Shown: one piece after another, positions 62,798 to 64,000 of the stretch | Numbering within the stretch: the stretch's first letter is position 1 | Layout of the letters: every line of letters begins with the position of its first letter | Notes under the pieces: model-generated | What the model saw: the letters and a program-made list of their open reading frames with translations, nothing else | Databases searched by the model: none | Told to the model about the DNA's origin: nothing | DNA from: Halomonas sp. Y3 | GTDB taxonomy: Bacteria > Pseudomonadota > Gammaproteobacteria > Pseudomonadales > Halomonadaceae | DNA: 64,000 nucleotides | Direction: 5' to 3' | NCBI RefSeq assembly: GCF_024137965.1 | Contig: NZ_CP099975.1 | Coordinates: 1,860,001-1,924,000, forward strand | Translations under genes and position numbers: made by a program

Positions 62798-64000
62798 CAG
62801 GGAAAACGCATGAAAAACCGCTCTATGACGGGCTTCGTGGCGCTTTACCAGTAGGAGCTAATGTGGTCATCTAACGACTTTTGCTCATGGATGACCTCAT
62901 GCTGACACCATCGCTTATGCACCATTTATCGATCGTTCCCGACTTCCGCCAGGCCTGGAAAGTGCAGCATCAGCTGTCGGATATCCTGTTCCTGACGGTC
63001 TGTGCAGTGATCTGTGGTGCCGAGGGTTGGGACGAAATCGAGGACTTTGGCCACGCGAAGCTCGATTTTCTCCGTCAGTACGGCGATTTTGAGGCTGGCG
63101 TGCCCAGCCATGACACCTTGGCCAGGGTCATGGCCCTGGTGAATGCCGAGCAGTTGCAAAGCGCATTCGCCGAGTGGATGAAGGCCTGTCACGATGTGAC
63201 GGAGGGCGCGGTGGTGGCCATCGATGGCAAGACGCTGCGAGGGTCGTACTGCCGAGGGAAGGGCAAAGGGGCGATACACATGGTCAGTGCCTTCAGTGCG
63301 GCGAATGGCGTGGTGCTGGGCCAGGTCAAGACGGCGGAGAAATCCAACGAGATCACGGCGATTCCCGAGCTACTCAAGCTTCTCAATCTGCAAGGTTGCT
63401 TGGTGACGATCGATGCCATGGGTTGCCAAAAGAAGATCGCCACTCAGGTGCTGCGGAAGGGCGCCGATTACCTGTTGTCGGTGAAGGAAAATCAGCCAGC
63501 CCTGGCGGATGCCTTCGAGGCAGCGTTTCCCATGCCCAAGGTGGTCAACTTTGAAGGGGATGCGTATGTCACGGACGAGAAGAATCGGGGCCGGCAAGAG
63601 ACTCGATACCATATTGTCAGCGAGGTTACTGAAGAATTTCAGGAGCTTAGCTATGAATGGCCAGGCCTGAAAACGGTGGGCGTGGTGATGAGTTTCCGCC
63701 AGGAAGGCGATGAGGTGCCAGAAGCCCCGATGATCCGCTACTACATCAGCTCTGCCGAGCTGAGCGCCAAGAAGCTCGCCGAAGCGGCTCGCCAGCATTG
63801 GTTTGTCGAGAATAAGCTCCACTGGTCCTTGGACGTCGCGCTCCGCGAGGATGCTTGCAAAATCCACCGCGGTCAGGCGGCGGAAAACCTCGCCAGGATG
63901 CGCCATATCGCCTTGAATTACCTGAAAGGGGAGAGCCGTTTCAAAGGCGGCATCCGGCGAAAGCAGAAGAAAGCGGCACTGGATGAGACTTACCTCGCAG
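62798..64000 (+). mobile_element. ISAs1-family insertion sequence (copy 2), right end outside window
   Basis: The same 22-bp end as copy 1 begins at 62798, and the sequence then follows copy 1 at a constant offset of 14,896 bases. The only difference noticed is T to G at 62890 (47994 in copy 1). It has inserted in IS66 tnpC; its right end and target duplication lie beyond the window. Confidence 0.93.
62887..64000 (+). CDS. ISAs1-family transposase (copy 2), 3' end outside window
   Basis: The frame starts at ATG 62887 and is open to the window edge, 371 codons out of an expected 376. It equals the transposase of copy 1 except that codon 2 reads GAT (Asp) instead of TAT (Tyr). All catalytic regions are present. 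Confidence 0.92.
   Translation, partial: MDDLMLTPSLMHHLSIVPDFRQAWKVQHQLSDILFLTVCAVICGAEGWDEIEDFGHAKLDFLRQYGDFEAGVPSHDTLARVMALVNAEQLQSAFAEWMKACHDVTEGAVVAIDGKTLRGSYCRGKGKGAIHMVSAFSAANGVVLGQVKTAEKSNEITAIPELLKLLNLQGCLVTIDAMGCQKKIATQVLRKGADYLLSVKENQPALADAFEAAFPMPKVVNFEGDAYVTDEKNRGRQETRYHIVSEVTEEFQELSYEWPGLKTVGVVMSFRQEGDEVPEAPMIRYYISSAELSAKKLAEAARQHWFVENKLHWSLDVALREDACKIHRGQAAENLARMRHIALNYLKGESRFKGGIRRKQKKAALDETYLA

Overview
The window is high-GC chromosomal DNA of a gammaproteobacterium. The mix of TAXI-type TRAP transporters, a YjbEFGH/Wza-Wzb-Wzc exopolysaccharide region, REP-like palindromes and many insertion sequences points to Halomonas or a close relative. That assignment is inference from gene style; no rRNA or other marker gene is present. 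No tRNA, rRNA or CRISPR array was seen.

Layout. (1) 1-11.7 kb is ordinary chromosome: the start of a multifunctional fatty-acid oxidation enzyme, a TAXI-TRAP operon with two binding proteins around one fused permease, a SulP anion transporter, MetY, RarD, an omega-amidase-type nitrilase and RsuA, ending in a 124/125-bp tandem repeat. (2) 11.7-19.9 kb holds two divergent exopolysaccharide export modules: yjbEFGH leftward and wza-wzb-wzc rightward. (3) 20.1-29.4 kb is an accessory island. It has a tyrosine recombinase, a complete IS1595-type element with a perfect 8-bp target duplication, a HEPN-MNT toxin-antitoxin pair, a tandem duplication of an Rpn-type nuclease gene (one copy broken by a 75-bp triple-hairpin insertion), a tightly packed four-gene cassette and an unusual array of CGGCAA-type palindromes. 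(4) 29.6-52.5 kb is the polysaccharide assembly locus: a PglK-like flippase, MurA and MurB paralogues, an AT-rich block (acyltransferase, two glycosyltransferases, Wzy-like polymerase), then GC-rich genes for a GT4 glycosyltransferase, an initiating sugar transferase, an aldolase-like protein, a D-2-hydroxyacid dehydrogenase, UDP-sugar epimerase, UDP-glucose dehydrogenase, a TviB-like dehydrogenase split by ISAs1, and GlmS. (5) 52.5-64 kb is an IS- and repeat-rich tail: a third Rpn gene, an IS4-type element sitting in a palindromic repeat, an ElyC/YdcF-like protein, and a leftward amino-acid ABC/oxidoreductase/IclR cassette. That cassette is bracketed by a 175-bp duplication of the ydcF-like gene, then by an IS66 element that is itself interrupted by a second, almost identical ISAs1 copy.

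How the genes work together. GlmS, the epimerase and the two UDP-sugar dehydrogenases would supply amino sugars and uronic acids. The sugar transferase would start the repeat unit on a lipid carrier, the glycosyltransferases extend it, the ABC flippase move it across the membrane, the Wzy-like protein polymerise it and Wza/Wzb/Wzc export it. The MurA and MurB paralogues suggest a UDP-MurNAc-like precursor, and the insertion in the TviB-like gene suggests the locus may now be partly inactive.

The best candidate for an undescribed system is the cassette at 25,497-29,005: a small conserved protein, an ImmA/IrrE-like protein that has lost its metalloprotease motif, an overcoming-lysogenization-defect (OLD)/PtuA-like AAA ATPase and a small PD-(D/E)XK-like protein. 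It lies next to a HEPN-MNT pair and is followed by a structured palindrome array.
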